From: Selenomonas ruminantium AC2024
Lineage (GTDB): Bacteria; Bacillota; Negativicutes; Selenomonadales; Selenomonadaceae
Length of the DNA: 64,000 nucleotides
Direction of reading: 5' to 3'
NCBI RefSeq assembly: GCF_000687995.1
Contig: NZ_JIAC01000001.1
Span: forward strand, 2,356,001 to 2,420,000
The stretch's first letter is position 1. Every line of letters starts with the position of its first letter. This document shows, piece by piece, positions 44,476 through 52,838 of the stretch. Under the pieces are notes generated by a model. That model was given only the letters and a program-made list of their open reading frames with translations. It was not told where the DNA came from and ran no database searches. Position numbers and translations under genes: made by a program.

Positions 44476-45999
44476 TTAATCCGTCCCGAGCCCCTTATCG
44501 TTGCGCAGCTGTATTGCCTCGGCAATATGCGGCGCTGCGATATTTTCCGCCCCGGCCAAGTCTGCTATGGTTCTGGCCACTTTGATAATCCTATCATAGG
44601 AACGGGCGGAAAGATGCTTCTGCCGGAATGCCTGCTCCAACATGGCTTTTGCCTGTGGTTCCAATGGACAGAGCTTCTGCAGCATGGCATGATTCATCTG
44701 GGCATTGCAAAAGATATGATAGTTTTTGAGCCGCTGCAGCTGTATCTTTCTGGCTGCTGCCACCCGCTGACGGATTTTCGCCGACGATTCCGCCCGCTTG
44801 GCTGAGGAAAGCTCCTCATACTTCACCTGCGGCACCTGAATGTGAATATCGATTCGATCGAGCAGCGGCCCGGAAATCCGCTGCGTATAGCGCTTGATTT
44901 CATAAGGCGTGCACTTGCATTCCCTGTCCGGAGAACCGGCATAGCCACAAGGACATGGATTGGCCGCAGCAATCAGAATCAGATTGGCCGGGAATGTCAT
45001 GGTACCATGTGCTCTGGCTATCGTTATCTTCCTGTCTTCCACAGGCTCGCGGAGAACTTCCAACGACTTCTTGCCAAACTCCGGCAGTTCATCGAGAAAC
45101 AACACGCCATTATGCGCCAGCGTCACTTCCCCGGGCCTTGGCACACTGCCACCGCCAATCATGGCCACCATCGATGTCGTATGATGGGGACTGCGGAAAG
45201 GACGTTCCTTGATGAGTCCGCCTCCTTTGAGCAGACCTGCCACACTGTATATCTTCGTCACCTCAAGGGCTTCTTCCGGCGTCATTTCCGGCAGGATGGA
45301 ACTCATGCGCCGCGCCAGCATGGTCTTGCCAGCATCTGGAACGCCGACCAGCAGCACATTATGACCGCCGGCTGCGGCAATTTCCAAGGCTCTTTTCGCC
45401 TGAAACTGCCCCTGCACATCGGCAAAGTCATCGCTAAAAACACCTTCCTCTTCAGCAGCCACTTGCGGTTTGGCAGGCACGAGTCGTTCCTGACCGGTCA
45501 AAAAGCCCACGAGCTGCGCAAGGTTATCCACCGCATAGACTTCAAGCCCCTCCACCAACAAGGCCTCATTGACATTATCTCTGGCCACAAACATGGCGGT
45601 AAAGCCCTCTTCCTTGGCCTTTACCGCCATGGGCAGGATGCCGCGAATCCCTCGGCAGTCACCTTCCAATGACAACTCCGCCGCAAAGAGGTACTTGTCC
45701 AAGGTCGCGGCCGACACCAATCCATACGCCGCCAACAGTCCCACCGCAATGGGCAAATCCAGCCCGGAACTGTCCTTGCGCACATCGGCAGGCGCCAGAT
45801 TGATGGTGACTTTCTCCTGCCGCAGTTTGATGCCCGAATTGCGGATGGCCGTGCGCACCCGCTCCTTGGCTTCCTTAACCAAAGCATCGGCCAATCCCAC
45901 AATATCAAAGCCTGGCAACCCCGCCGCTGAATCCACTTCCACATGGATAATCAGCCCGTCAACGCCCAAAGTTGTCGCCCCAAAAGTCCGCGCAAACAT
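44476..45999 (-). CDS. comM: ComM/YifB-family AAA+ ATPase (magnesium-chelatase-like)
   Basis: A 507-aa hexameric ATPase: N-terminal Lon-like domain (1-170; GLDLPIAVGLLAAYG), AAA+ core with Walker A GVPDAGKT, Walker B LFLDELPEF and zinc-like Cys cluster (ANPCPCG...REC), and the Mg-chelatase C-terminal domain (SARSYDRIIKVARTIADL). In Vibrio cholerae ComM is a branch-migration helicase that integrates transforming DNA. It follows yraN by 12 nt, as in many Firmicutes near topA/dprA. Confidence 0.93.
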   Translation of the reverse strand: MFARTFGATTLGVDGLIIHVEVDSAAGLPGFDIVGLADALVKEAKERVRTAIRNSGIKLRQEKVTINLAPADVRKDSSGLDLPIAVGLLAAYGLVSAATLDKYLFAAELSLEGDCRGIRGILPMAVKAKEEGFTAMFVARDNVNEALLVEGLEVYAVDNLAQLVGFLTGQERLVPAKPQVAAEEEGVFSDDFADVQGQFQAKRALEIAAAGGHNVLLVGVPDAGKTMLARRMSSILPEMTPEEALEVTKIYSVAGLLKGGGLIKERPFRSPHHTTSMVAMIGGGSVPRPGEVTLAHNGVLFLDELPEFGKKSLEVLREPVEDRKITIARAHGTMTFPANLILIAAANPCPCGYAGSPDRECKCTPYEIKRYTQRISGPLLDRIDIHIQVPQVKYEELSSAKRAESSAKIRQRVAAARKIQLQRLKNYHIFCNAQMNHAMLQKLCPLEPQAKAMLEQAFRQKHLSARSYDRIIKVARTIADLAGAENIAAPHIAEAIQLRNDKGLGTD

Positions 46000-46011
46000 C
46001 CAATCCCCTCC

Positions 46012-46377
46012 CTAACATTCAAAGGCCCCCGGCAGATGGTGCACCTGCCATTTCCCCTCCGGCAGGGCATAGACCTCCACCACATCAAAACGGCAGAAAC
46101 ACTTATCCTCCGATAAACGTTTCTGCCGTAAAAACCATTGAGCGGTCTGAATTATTTTCTTTTGTTTGTGAAAATTCACTGCCTGCGCAGGAGTTCCATA
46201 GCGATTGCCATGACGTGTCTTGACCTCGACAAAGGCCAACACATCCCCCTTTTGGGCAATGATGTCAATCTCTCCTACCGGCACCCGAAAATTACGGGCA
46301 CAAATCCCATAGCCCTGCCGCTGCAAAAATTCAACAGCTACCTGTTCTCCCTGACGGCCAAGAATCTGATTACGCAT
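46012..46377 (-). CDS. yraN: YraN/UPF0102-family endonuclease-like protein
   Basis: A 121-aa protein of the restriction-endonuclease-like fold: GRQGEQVAVEFLQRQGY, VGEIDIIAQKGDVLAFVEVKTR (catalytic-type E...D...ExK) and the closing RFDVVEVY. The role is not established, though the gene is commonly next to rnhB, comM or dprA, as here. It lies between the flhB-like gene and comM. Confidence 0.9.
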   Translation of the reverse strand: MRNQILGRQGEQVAVEFLQRQGYGICARNFRVPVGEIDIIAQKGDVLAFVEVKTRHGNRYGTPAQAVNFHKQKKIIQTAQWFLRQKRLSEDKCFCRFDVVEVYALPEGKWQVHHLPGAFEC

Positions 46378-46401
46378 AGACAGCCCTTCTTTAACCTGAA
46401 A

Positions 46402-46734
46402 TTAAAGTTTAGGCCCAGGCTGATTCTTCTTCGCTTTCTTGTCAATACGATAGACATAGGCCATGACTTCTGCAATGGTGCGATAGAGCTCCGGGGGAAT
46501 CTCCCGGTCAATCTCCAAGGCCATGAGCATATTGACCAGCGTCTTGTTCTGGTAAACGGGAACGGCATTTTTCTGAGCAGCAGCCAGGATATTTTCCGCC
46601 ACATGACCGCGGCCCTTGGCTACGACCTTCGGCGCCGTATCGCGCTCCATATCATACTTCAATGCCACCGCCTGCTGGGGGACATTGGGGTCCGTTTCCG
46701 GTTCTGTCTTTAGTGGTACCCGCTGCTTCTGCAT
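46402..46734 (-). CDS. FlhB C-terminal-domain homologue (YlqH-like)
   Basis: A 110-aa protein with the cytoplasmic domain of FlhB/YscU exporters only. It has ALKYDMERDTAPKVVAKGRGHVAENI, then VPVYQNKTLVNMLMALEIDREIPPELY and AEVMAYVYRI. It lacks the membrane part and the autocleavage NPTH motif. The same gene follows rnhB and a FliK-like gene in Bacillus (ylqF-rnhB-ylqG-ylqH). It probably modulates flagellar export switching. Confidence 0.88.
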   Translation of the reverse strand: MQKQRVPLKTEPETDPNVPQQAVALKYDMERDTAPKVVAKGRGHVAENILAAAQKNAVPVYQNKTLVNMLMALEIDREIPPELYRTIAEVMAYVYRIDKKAKKNQPGPKL

Positions 46735-46817
46735 TCCTGTTCACCTGCCTGAGTGTTCCTTCACCATTAATATTTTATGCCACAACCGTCCATGTGTCAA
46801 GGACATTATTGTATCAT

Positions 46818-48872
46818 TTACATAAACCGCCGCTCTCCTACAGCCCCTACTTTCAGTTCTTTGAGCTTTAGGCTGCTGTCCCGCAAAGAGCTCCGCAAAG
46901 CATCCACCTGCGAGCGGAATTCGTTGGCAATTTCCGTATTAGAGAAAAAGAGCCGCATATCGAGCTGATTTTCATGATAGACCCTGCAGGTCAGCTCCAC
47001 CGCCCCGATATTATCCGTAAGCACACAGAGCCGCAGCCAGGTTTCCTTCTTCATTTCGCCCGTTTCGGGGTCCGGCTGTTTTTCATCGTATACATGGATA
47101 TAAGCGGGATAGGTACTCTCCTCCCCCATATACATGGGCAACATGAAATTCAGGGAGCGCTGGCCGGGAACAATGCTGTTGTCCCCTTCCATGGAGCCCC
47201 GCATGGAGAGCACAAAGGTCGCCACATCCTTGCCCGCCTTCTTTAACTGCCGGGCCGTCATATTCCTGGTATAAGTCATATCGCAAAGCTGCATAAAGGC
47301 CCAAAGCCGTGGCAAATCGGGAATATTCTGCTGCAGCGCCGCCTGTTGGATGGTGGCCGGCACATTGGCCTGACAGAGGCGAATCAGCTGCTGTAACTGC
47401 TGGGTTTCCTTGGCGCTTAAAAGTGCCTCCTTGCCGTTGACAAAACTCTGCATGAGCAAGGCATCCTTTTGGGTCAGATTGCCATCTTTCAGGAGCAGCT
47501 GCGCCAAATCCCGCATGACATTCATGGTTTGCGGCGTATTTTCCATCACCTGATTCATCAGCTGGTTCTTGGCCTGCTGCATAGCTGTCTGCTGCGGCCG
47601 CTGTACCACTTCCGACTGTACCATACTTTCCCGGGCCATACCCTGACCGAGATTTGCCCGGACATCCTGCAAGTGGCCAGATTGGCTATTAGGCGCAGCG
47701 GGCTGATTTCCGCCAGACTGCTGTACGGTGTTTCCCAAAGCCGTGTTTCCCTGATCGGGGCCCTGTGCCTGTGAAGCCGTTTGACCGGCACCGGCTGAAA
47801 CATTGCCGGCCTGTCCGCCTGCTGCCTGTCCTGCAGGATTGGACGAAAGGCCTGACTGATTGGCCTGTGCCGGCTGTCCTCCACTTTGTGGAGCACTTTG
47901 ACTTGTCAGATTTTGACCGTTCGCCGCATTTTGACTTGTCAATTGGTTTTGACTTGTCAAATTTGCCTGCCCGGCTGGCTGGTTACCAGCCATGGTATTG
48001 GCATTCAGCGGCGCATTCTGTCCGGCAGCGGGATTGCCGCCCGCCGATGCATTGGCGGTCTGTCCTGGCTGTGTAGCAGTGGTATTCGGTTGTGTTGCAG
48101 CATTGGCATTTTGTCCCGCTGCATTCTGCGCCATTGGCTGCCCCTGCTGACCTTGAGCGGCAGCCTGTCCCGGCGGATTGGCCTGCGGCTGCGCCCCACT
48201 GCCATCACTAGCTGGCCGCGGCATAAAGTACTGCACGAGCTGTTTCAGGAAGTTCGTAGCCGAGCCTTCCCCTGCAGGCAGCGGCTGAACCATACCTTGT
48301 GGCTGCATGGTCAGGAGCAGCTGCTGAACATCCTTGGGCAGTTCAGCAAAGGGTTTGCCATCGAGCAGTTCAAAGGCCGCCTTGGTCAGGAGAACCGGCT
48401 CCAAGGCCGCTCCCTGCTCCACACTGGCCAGATTCTTGAGATTGGTCAGCAAAGCCTGCATGGTATCGCTGACTTCCATGGTCATGCCCCGGTCCATGAG
48501 CTTACCCATCTGCGTCAGCATGCGGGAAAAGGAACTTAACTGCTCCATGGAAAAGCGCTGGCTTTCCAGAGTACTCCCTAGCCCTTGCGCCAAAGTCTCT
48601 TCTAACGAGAAGGCCTGCTTCATGACATTTTGAATGAGTTTTTGCAAATCCGCGGGCATCTTTTCCACAGCGTCAGTTTGGTTGCTCGCGATTTTGGCCA
48701 AAATGCCTGCCATATCATCCACGGCATTTTGGATGGCCACATTTGTTTTGGGACTAAATGCCGCCGAAGAGCCACCGCCATCACCACGACGGCCGACACC
48801 TTCCCCCGCACTGGGGGCCTGGGGTCGTTCTACGGGGCGGATTCCCACATTCATTGAGGCTTCCATTGGCAT
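46818..48872 (-). CDS. FliK-like flagellar hook-length control protein
   Basis: A 684-aa protein. Residues 1-215 are helical. A low-complexity linker (about 220-425) of Gln, Asn, Ala, Gly and Pro follows. The C-terminal globular domain (about 560-684) with MYMGEESTYPAYIHVYD and WLRLCVLTDNIGAVELTCRVYH is of FliK-C type. FliK linkers act as molecular rulers. The linker holds three LTSQ repeats encoded by the TTGACAAGTCAA dyad. It is placed between rnhB and the flhB-like gene. Confidence 0.78.
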   Translation of the reverse strand: MPMEASMNVGIRPVERPQAPSAGEGVGRRGDGGGSSAAFSPKTNVAIQNAVDDMAGILAKIASNQTDAVEKMPADLQKLIQNVMKQAFSLEETLAQGLGSTLESQRFSMEQLSSFSRMLTQMGKLMDRGMTMEVSDTMQALLTNLKNLASVEQGAALEPVLLTKAAFELLDGKPFAELPKDVQQLLLTMQPQGMVQPLPAGEGSATNFLKQLVQYFMPRPASDGSGAQPQANPPGQAAAQGQQGQPMAQNAAGQNANAATQPNTTATQPGQTANASAGGNPAAGQNAPLNANTMAGNQPAGQANLTSQNQLTSQNAANGQNLTSQSAPQSGGQPAQANQSGLSSNPAGQAAGGQAGNVSAGAGQTASQAQGPDQGNTALGNTVQQSGGNQPAAPNSQSGHLQDVRANLGQGMARESMVQSEVVQRPQQTAMQQAKNQLMNQVMENTPQTMNVMRDLAQLLLKDGNLTQKDALLMQSFVNGKEALLSAKETQQLQQLIRLCQANVPATIQQAALQQNIPDLPRLWAFMQLCDMTYTRNMTARQLKKAGKDVATFVLSMRGSMEGDNSIVPGQRSLNFMLPMYMGEESTYPAYIHVYDEKQPDPETGEMKKETWLRLCVLTDNIGAVELTCRVYHENQLDMRLFFSNTEIANEFRSQVDALRSSLRDSSLKLKELKVGAVGERRFM

Positions 48873-48903
48873 TTCCCATCACAACCTTCTCTAAAATAAA
48901 GTC

Positions 48904-49707
48904 CTAAAACGGAACGTTCATCTCAATATCCACCATGGAGCGAATCGGTTCAAAAGACTGACGATGTATGGGGCAAGGTCCATACTGCCGCAGGGCGGCG
49001 ATATGCTCTGCCGTACCATACCCCTTATGGTGAGCAAATCCATACTGCGGATATTCCTTGTCGTATTTATCCATCAGCCGGTCACGGTTGACCTTGGCGA
49101 TAATCGAGGCCGCCGCAATGGAAGCGGACTTGGCATCCCCCTTGATGATGGACAGGGAGGGCACATTGAGGTTCTCCAACTTCACAGCATCGATGAGCAC
49201 GGCATTTGCTTCCTGCTCCAACCCAAAGATAGACTCGTACATGCCATTGATGGTGGCCTGATAGATGTTCACCCGGTCAATGGTCTTGGCATCCACAAAG
49301 GCCGCCTTCACCGCAATGGCCTTGGCCATGATTTCATCGTAAAGCTCTTCGCGGACCTTGGCGGAAATCTTCTTGGAATCGTTGATTTTCGGCAGGTACA
49401 AATCATGGGGCAGAATCACTGCCGCCACGGACACCGGCCCGGCCAGCGGTCCACGTCCTGCTTCGTCCACACCGGCCACAAACTCGCAGCCCTTGGCCCA
49501 GAACTCCCGCTCAAAGCTATAGAGTTCTGCCACCCGCTTTCTGTCTGCCTGCTCGCGCTGATAACGGCGCAGAAGCGTGCCCACAGCCTTTCTTGTATCA
49601 TTCGCGCAGGCGGACAGAAATTCCTCCGTCACCTGTCCCTGCGCGAAAAACTCCTCTACTTGTTTTATCGTATATTTGCTTAAATCATTCACTACTTTTT
49701 TCACCAT
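48904..49707 (-). CDS. rnhB: Ribonuclease HII
   Basis: About 267 aa, longer than the usual 200-260, because of an N-terminal helical extension (MVKKVVNDLSKYTIKQVEEF...). The catalytic motif GVDEAGRGPLAGPV, then NDSKKISAKVREELY, KGDAKSASIAAASIIAKV and HHKGYGTAEH are present. It removes RNA primers and single ribonucleotides from DNA. The start overlaps the rbgA 3' end. ATG 49707 is chosen; a GTG 15 nt later is also possible, and no strong ribosome site separates them, which points to translational coupling. Confidence 0.93.
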   Translation of the reverse strand: MVKKVVNDLSKYTIKQVEEFFAQGQVTEEFLSACANDTRKAVGTLLRRYQREQADRKRVAELYSFEREFWAKGCEFVAGVDEAGRGPLAGPVSVAAVILPHDLYLPKINDSKKISAKVREELYDEIMAKAIAVKAAFVDAKTIDRVNIYQATINGMYESIFGLEQEANAVLIDAVKLENLNVPSLSIIKGDAKSASIAAASIIAKVNRDRLMDKYDKEYPQYGFAHHKGYGTAEHIAALRQYGPCPIHRQSFEPIRSMVDIEMNVPF

Positions 49708-50590
49708 CTTCTGCGGAATCATCTGCAGGCACTTCATCCAGCGTCACAAGCCCGAGTTTGCCTGCCCGGAATTCATTCAGTACGATGTTCTGGGCCTTTT
49801 CCAAATCCACCAGCCCGCCTTTGACAAGGCAGCCACGCTTGCGGCCGATAAGCTCGAGAATTTCCAGACCGTCTTCCGGCACATCCCCCGTGAGCTTAAA
49901 GCGTTCAGCCAAACGCTCCGGATAATCGCGGCGCATGATGCCCAACAGCAGTGCCGTGACCTTTTCGCGGTCATAGATATCATCGTTGATGGCGCCCGTA
50001 AAGGCGAGCTTTAATCCAACCGTCTGGTCTTCAAACTTCGGCCAGAGAATCCCCGGCGTATCCAAAAGATCAAGATTCGTACCAATCTTAATCCACTGCT
50101 TGGCGCGGGTCACACCGGGCTTATCGGCAGCCTTGGCCTTTACGGCACCGGCCAGACGATTGATAAGCGAAGATTTGCCGACATTTGGGATGCCCAGAAT
50201 CATGCAGCGGGCAGCCCGCGGCTTTGCTCCCTTGCTGACAAATTTTTCCGTCTTGGGACGGGCCAAATCTTCAGCCACCTTCACGAGCTGCTTCATGCCC
50301 TTGCCCTTCATCGAGTCAATGGCGACTGCCGGTACATTCTGGCTCTTGAAATAATCCAGCCACTTTTTCGTACTGGCACTGTCAGCTAAGTCCGCCTTGT
50401 TCAGCGCAATCATGCGAGGCTTGCCCTTGATGATTTCCGCCAGCATGGGATTGGCACTGCTCAGAGGAATCCGCGCATCCAAGAGCTCGATGACCACATC
50501 CACCAGTTTCAAATTTTCCTCAATCAGCCGCTGGGCTTTCTTCATATGCCCCGGGAACCATTGCAAATTGGGAATATCCTGTTTTTCCAT
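49685..50590 (-). CDS. rbgA: Ribosome biogenesis GTPase RbgA (YlqF)
   Basis: A 301-aa circularly permuted GTPase, order G4 (ALNKADL)-G5-G1 (GIPNVGKSS)-G3 (DTPG). It starts with the family mark WFPGHMKKA and has a C-terminal ANTAR-like domain. It matures the 50S subunit. GACAGGAG lies before the ATG. First gene of the conserved rbgA-rnhB-fliK-flhB cluster. Confidence 0.95.
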   Translation of the reverse strand: MEKQDIPNLQWFPGHMKKAQRLIEENLKLVDVVIELLDARIPLSSANPMLAEIIKGKPRMIALNKADLADSASTKKWLDYFKSQNVPAVAIDSMKGKGMKQLVKVAEDLARPKTEKFVSKGAKPRAARCMILGIPNVGKSSLINRLAGAVKAKAADKPGVTRAKQWIKIGTNLDLLDTPGILWPKFEDQTVGLKLAFTGAINDDIYDREKVTALLLGIMRRDYPERLAERFKLTGDVPEDGLEILELIGRKRGCLVKGGLVDLEKAQNIVLNEFRAGKLGLVTLDEVPADDSAEDGEKSSE

Positions 50591-50685
50591 TAATATAATT
50601 CTCCTGTCTTACATAAATATCTGTGCTTACCATTGTATCATATTTCCCCGCTGAAAAAAATTCAGCAAAAAAATTAAAAAAGCTG

Positions 50686-50714
50686 TTGACAAGGATAGCA
50701 TTATCCCGTATACT
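50686..50714 (+). promoter_or_regulatory. tRNA-Ala promoter
   Basis: TTGACA (50686-50691) and TATACT (50709-50714) with a 17-bp spacer, 38 bp before the tRNA. Confidence 0.85.
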
Positions 50715-50752
50715 GATATTCGTTGATGACACACGAGGTCACAACAACCCAT

Positions 50753-50828
<76 letters not shown>

Positions 50829-50840
50829 TAAGAGAATGTT

Positions 50841-50861
50841 ACGGTCGCTGTTCGCGGCCGT
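50841..50861 (+). terminator. Terminator after tRNA-Ala
   Basis: ACGGTCGC-TGTT-CGCGGCCGT stem followed by TTTTATTTTT. Confidence 0.85.
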
Positions 50862-50892
50862 TTTATTTTTGTCCGTCCGTGTCAGAAAATTA

Positions 50893-50921
50893 TTGACTTT
50901 GTGTTTATTCTGTGTTATTAT
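50893..50921 (+). promoter_or_regulatory. Promoter of the structured RNA gene
   Basis: TTGACT (50893-50898) and TATTAT (50916-50921), 17-bp spacer. The expected transcript starts near 50928. Confidence 0.78.
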
Positions 50922-50927
50922 TACTTC

Positions 50928-51120
50928 AAGCTAAAGGTTGAACCAACCGGAAAAGGTAATAGCTAGCCGTAGGGGAAGTTCAAACCTGATGTTGTTACAT
51001 GGCTCGTGAAGGAGGGGAGTCCAATGGGCCCGTAAGATTGGTACCCATAAACAAGATGAAAATAGAATATTTGAACATAAACTAGCAGCTTGACCGAAAA
51101 AGGCAAGCTGCTAGTTCTTT
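50928..51120 (+). ncRNA. Unassigned structured non-coding RNA, about 190 nt
   Basis: A stand-alone unit with its own sigma-A promoter and a strong intrinsic terminator (arms 51080-51092 and 51104-51116), with no credible ORF inside. Internal pairings include AGGTTGAAC (50935-50943) with GTTCAAACC (50978-50986), GGTTG/CAACC, and CCAAT/ATTGG (51021-51041). It does not show the marks of tmRNA, RNase P, SRP RNA, T-box or purine riboswitches. Size and promoter/terminator layout would fit a 6S-like RNA, but I cannot confirm the 6S bubble. guaB downstream has its own promoter, so a leader role is less likely. Confidence 0.6.
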
Positions 51121-51159
51121 GTATAAGTGTAAAGTTGTAACATAAATTTTAATTTCTGA

Positions 51160-51189
51160 TTGACACAAGCCCTATCCATATATTAATAT
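51160..51189 (+). promoter_or_regulatory. guaB promoter
   Basis: TTGACA (51160-51165) and TAATAT (51184-51189), 18 bp apart, about 77 bp before the TTG start codon. Confidence 0.68.
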
Positions 51190-51266
51190 ATTACACAATA
51201 TACACGGCGGCTGACGCCTGTAAAGCTATATCGTAGATTATCAGTATCAAGAAAGAAGGGGTTACG

Positions 51267-52775
51267 TTGGCATTCTATTTTGAAGAACCATCACACACTT
51301 TTGGCGAGTATCTTCTCGTTCCCGGCTATTCCTCGGACAAATGCATCCCAGCAAATGTCTCCTTGAAGACGCCGCTGGTCAAGTTCCGCAAGGGCGAGGA
51401 GCCGAAGATTTCCATGAACATCCCCATGACCTCTGCCATCATGCAGGCGGTTTCCGATGACAACATGGCGATTGCACTGGCCAAAGAGGGCGGTGTGTCC
51501 TTCATTTACGGCTCCCAGAGCATCGAAGACGAAGCTGCTATGGTTTCCCGGGTAAAGCATTACAAATCCGGTTTTGTCAGCAGTGACTCCAACATCAAGC
51601 CCTCCACCACTCTGGGCGAAATCTTAGACCTCTTGCAGGATACGGGCCACTCCACCATGGCAGTAACGGAAGACGGCACGGCTAACGGCAAGCTGCTGGG
51701 TATTGTGACCAGCCGTGACTATCGCGTTTCCCGCATGTCCATGGACACCCCGGCCAGCGAATTTATGACGGCATTCGAAAATCTCGTTTATGCCAAGGCC
51801 GAAGAAGTAACCACCATTGGTCAGGCCAACGATATCATCTGGGAAAACAAGCTCAACATGCTCCCGATTATCGACAAGAACCAGCGCCTGCGCTACATGG
51901 TTTTCCGTAAAGACTACAATGCCAACAAAGACAATGAGCTCGAACTCATTGATGACAACAAGCGCTATATCGTCGGCGCCGGTATCAACACCCGCGACTA
52001 TGCAGAACGTGTTCCTGCCCTCATCAAGGCTGGTGCTGATGTTCTCTGCATCGACTCTTCGGAAGGTTTCTCCGAATGGCAGCGCATCACCCTCAAATAC
52101 ATCCACGAAAACTTCGGCGAAGATGTCAAAGTCGGCGCCGGCAACGTGGTTGACGCCGAAGGCTTCCGCTTCCTGGCTGAAGCTGGCGCTGACTTCATCA
52201 AGGTCGGCATCGGCGGCGGCTCCATCTGCATCACCCGCGAAACCAAGGGCATCGGCCGCGGTCAGGCTACGGCTCTTATCGATGTCTGCCGTGAACGCGA
52301 TAAGTATTATGAAGAAACGGGCATCTACATCCCGGTTTGCTCCGACGGCGGTATCGTTCACGATTACCACATGACGCTGGCTTTGGCTATGGGCGCAGAC
52401 TTCCTGATGCTTGGCCGCTACTTCTCCCGCTTTGACGAAAGCCCGACGGACAAGGTTAAAGTCAACGGCACCTACTACAAGGAATACTGGGGCGAAGGTT
52501 CCAACCGTGCCCGCAACTGGCAGCGCTACGACTTGGGCGGCTCCAAGAAGCTTTCCTTCGAAGAAGGCGTGGACTCCTATGTTCCGTACGCCGGCCCCCT
52601 CAAGGACAATGTGGGCACGACGCTTGCCAAAATCCGCAGCACCATGTGCAACTGCGGTTCCCTGTCCCTCCCCGAATTCCGCGACAAGGCAAAACTCACG
52701 CTGGTTTCCGCAACCAGTATCGTGGAAGGCGGTTCCCATGACGTAATCCTGCGCGACCGTCTGGGCAGAGATTAA
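51267..52775 (+). CDS. guaB: IMP dehydrogenase of the Tritrichomonas-like subgroup
   Basis: A 502-aa enzyme oxidising IMP to XMP, the first committed step to GTP. The TIM barrel holds the catalytic loop [20 protein letters not shown] (C321), and the flap carries [12 protein letters not shown] with the Arg-Tyr pair. CBS domains (about 105-215) are inserted and contain TSRDYR. From memory it is strikingly like IMP dehydrogenase of the protist Tritrichomonas foetus (N-terminal HTF-EYLL-PG, CIP-NV, TPLVKF, long C-terminal STMCNCG), not the common bacterial GuaB with SICTTRVV. The start is TTG with AGAAGGGG at good distance. Stand-alone gene. Confidence 0.94.
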   Translation: MAFYFEEPSHTFGEYLLVPGYSSDKCIPANVSLKTPLVKFRKGEEPKISMNIPMTSAIMQAVSDDNMAIALAKEGGVSFIYGSQSIEDEAAMVSRVKHYKSGFVSSDSNIKPSTTLGEILDLLQDTGHSTMAVTEDGTANGKLLGIVTSRDYRVSRMSMDTPASEFMTAFENLVYAKAEEVTTIGQANDIIWENKLNMLPIIDKNQRLRYMVFRKDYNANKDNELELIDDNKRYIVGAGINTRDYAERVPALIKAGADVLCIDSSEGFSEWQRITLKYIHENFGEDVKVGAGNVVDAEGFRFLAEAGADFIKVGIGGGSICITRETKGIGRGQATALIDVCRERDKYYEETGIYIPVCSDGGIVHDYHMTLALAMGADFLMLGRYFSRFDESPTDKVKVNGTYYKEYWGEGSNRARNWQRYDLGGSKKLSFEEGVDSYVPYAGPLKDNVGTTLAKIRSTMCNCGSLSLPEFRDKAKLTLVSATSIVEGGSHDVILRDRLGRD

Positions 52776-52792
52776 TAAACATATCGGACAAT

Positions 52793-52828
52793 AAAAATCC
52801 GCTGAAGCAGCTGCTTCAGCGGATTTTT
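52793..52828. terminator. Palindromic bidirectional terminator of guaB and ftsY
   Basis: Perfect 36-bp palindrome (AAAAATCCGCTGAAGCAG and complement) with T tails both ways, between two converging genes. Confidence 0.92.
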
Positions 52829-52838
52829 TGTTATCCTC

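Noticed and set aside
50928-51120. Purine, T-box, ykkC-type or c-di-GMP riboswitch upstream of guaB
   Set aside because: None of the conserved cores of these classes is present, a strong terminator closes the unit, and guaB has its own promoter beyond it.
51624-52739. 371-codon minus-strand open frame
   Set aside because: It is antisense to guaB, which has a complete and highly conserved protein sequence.
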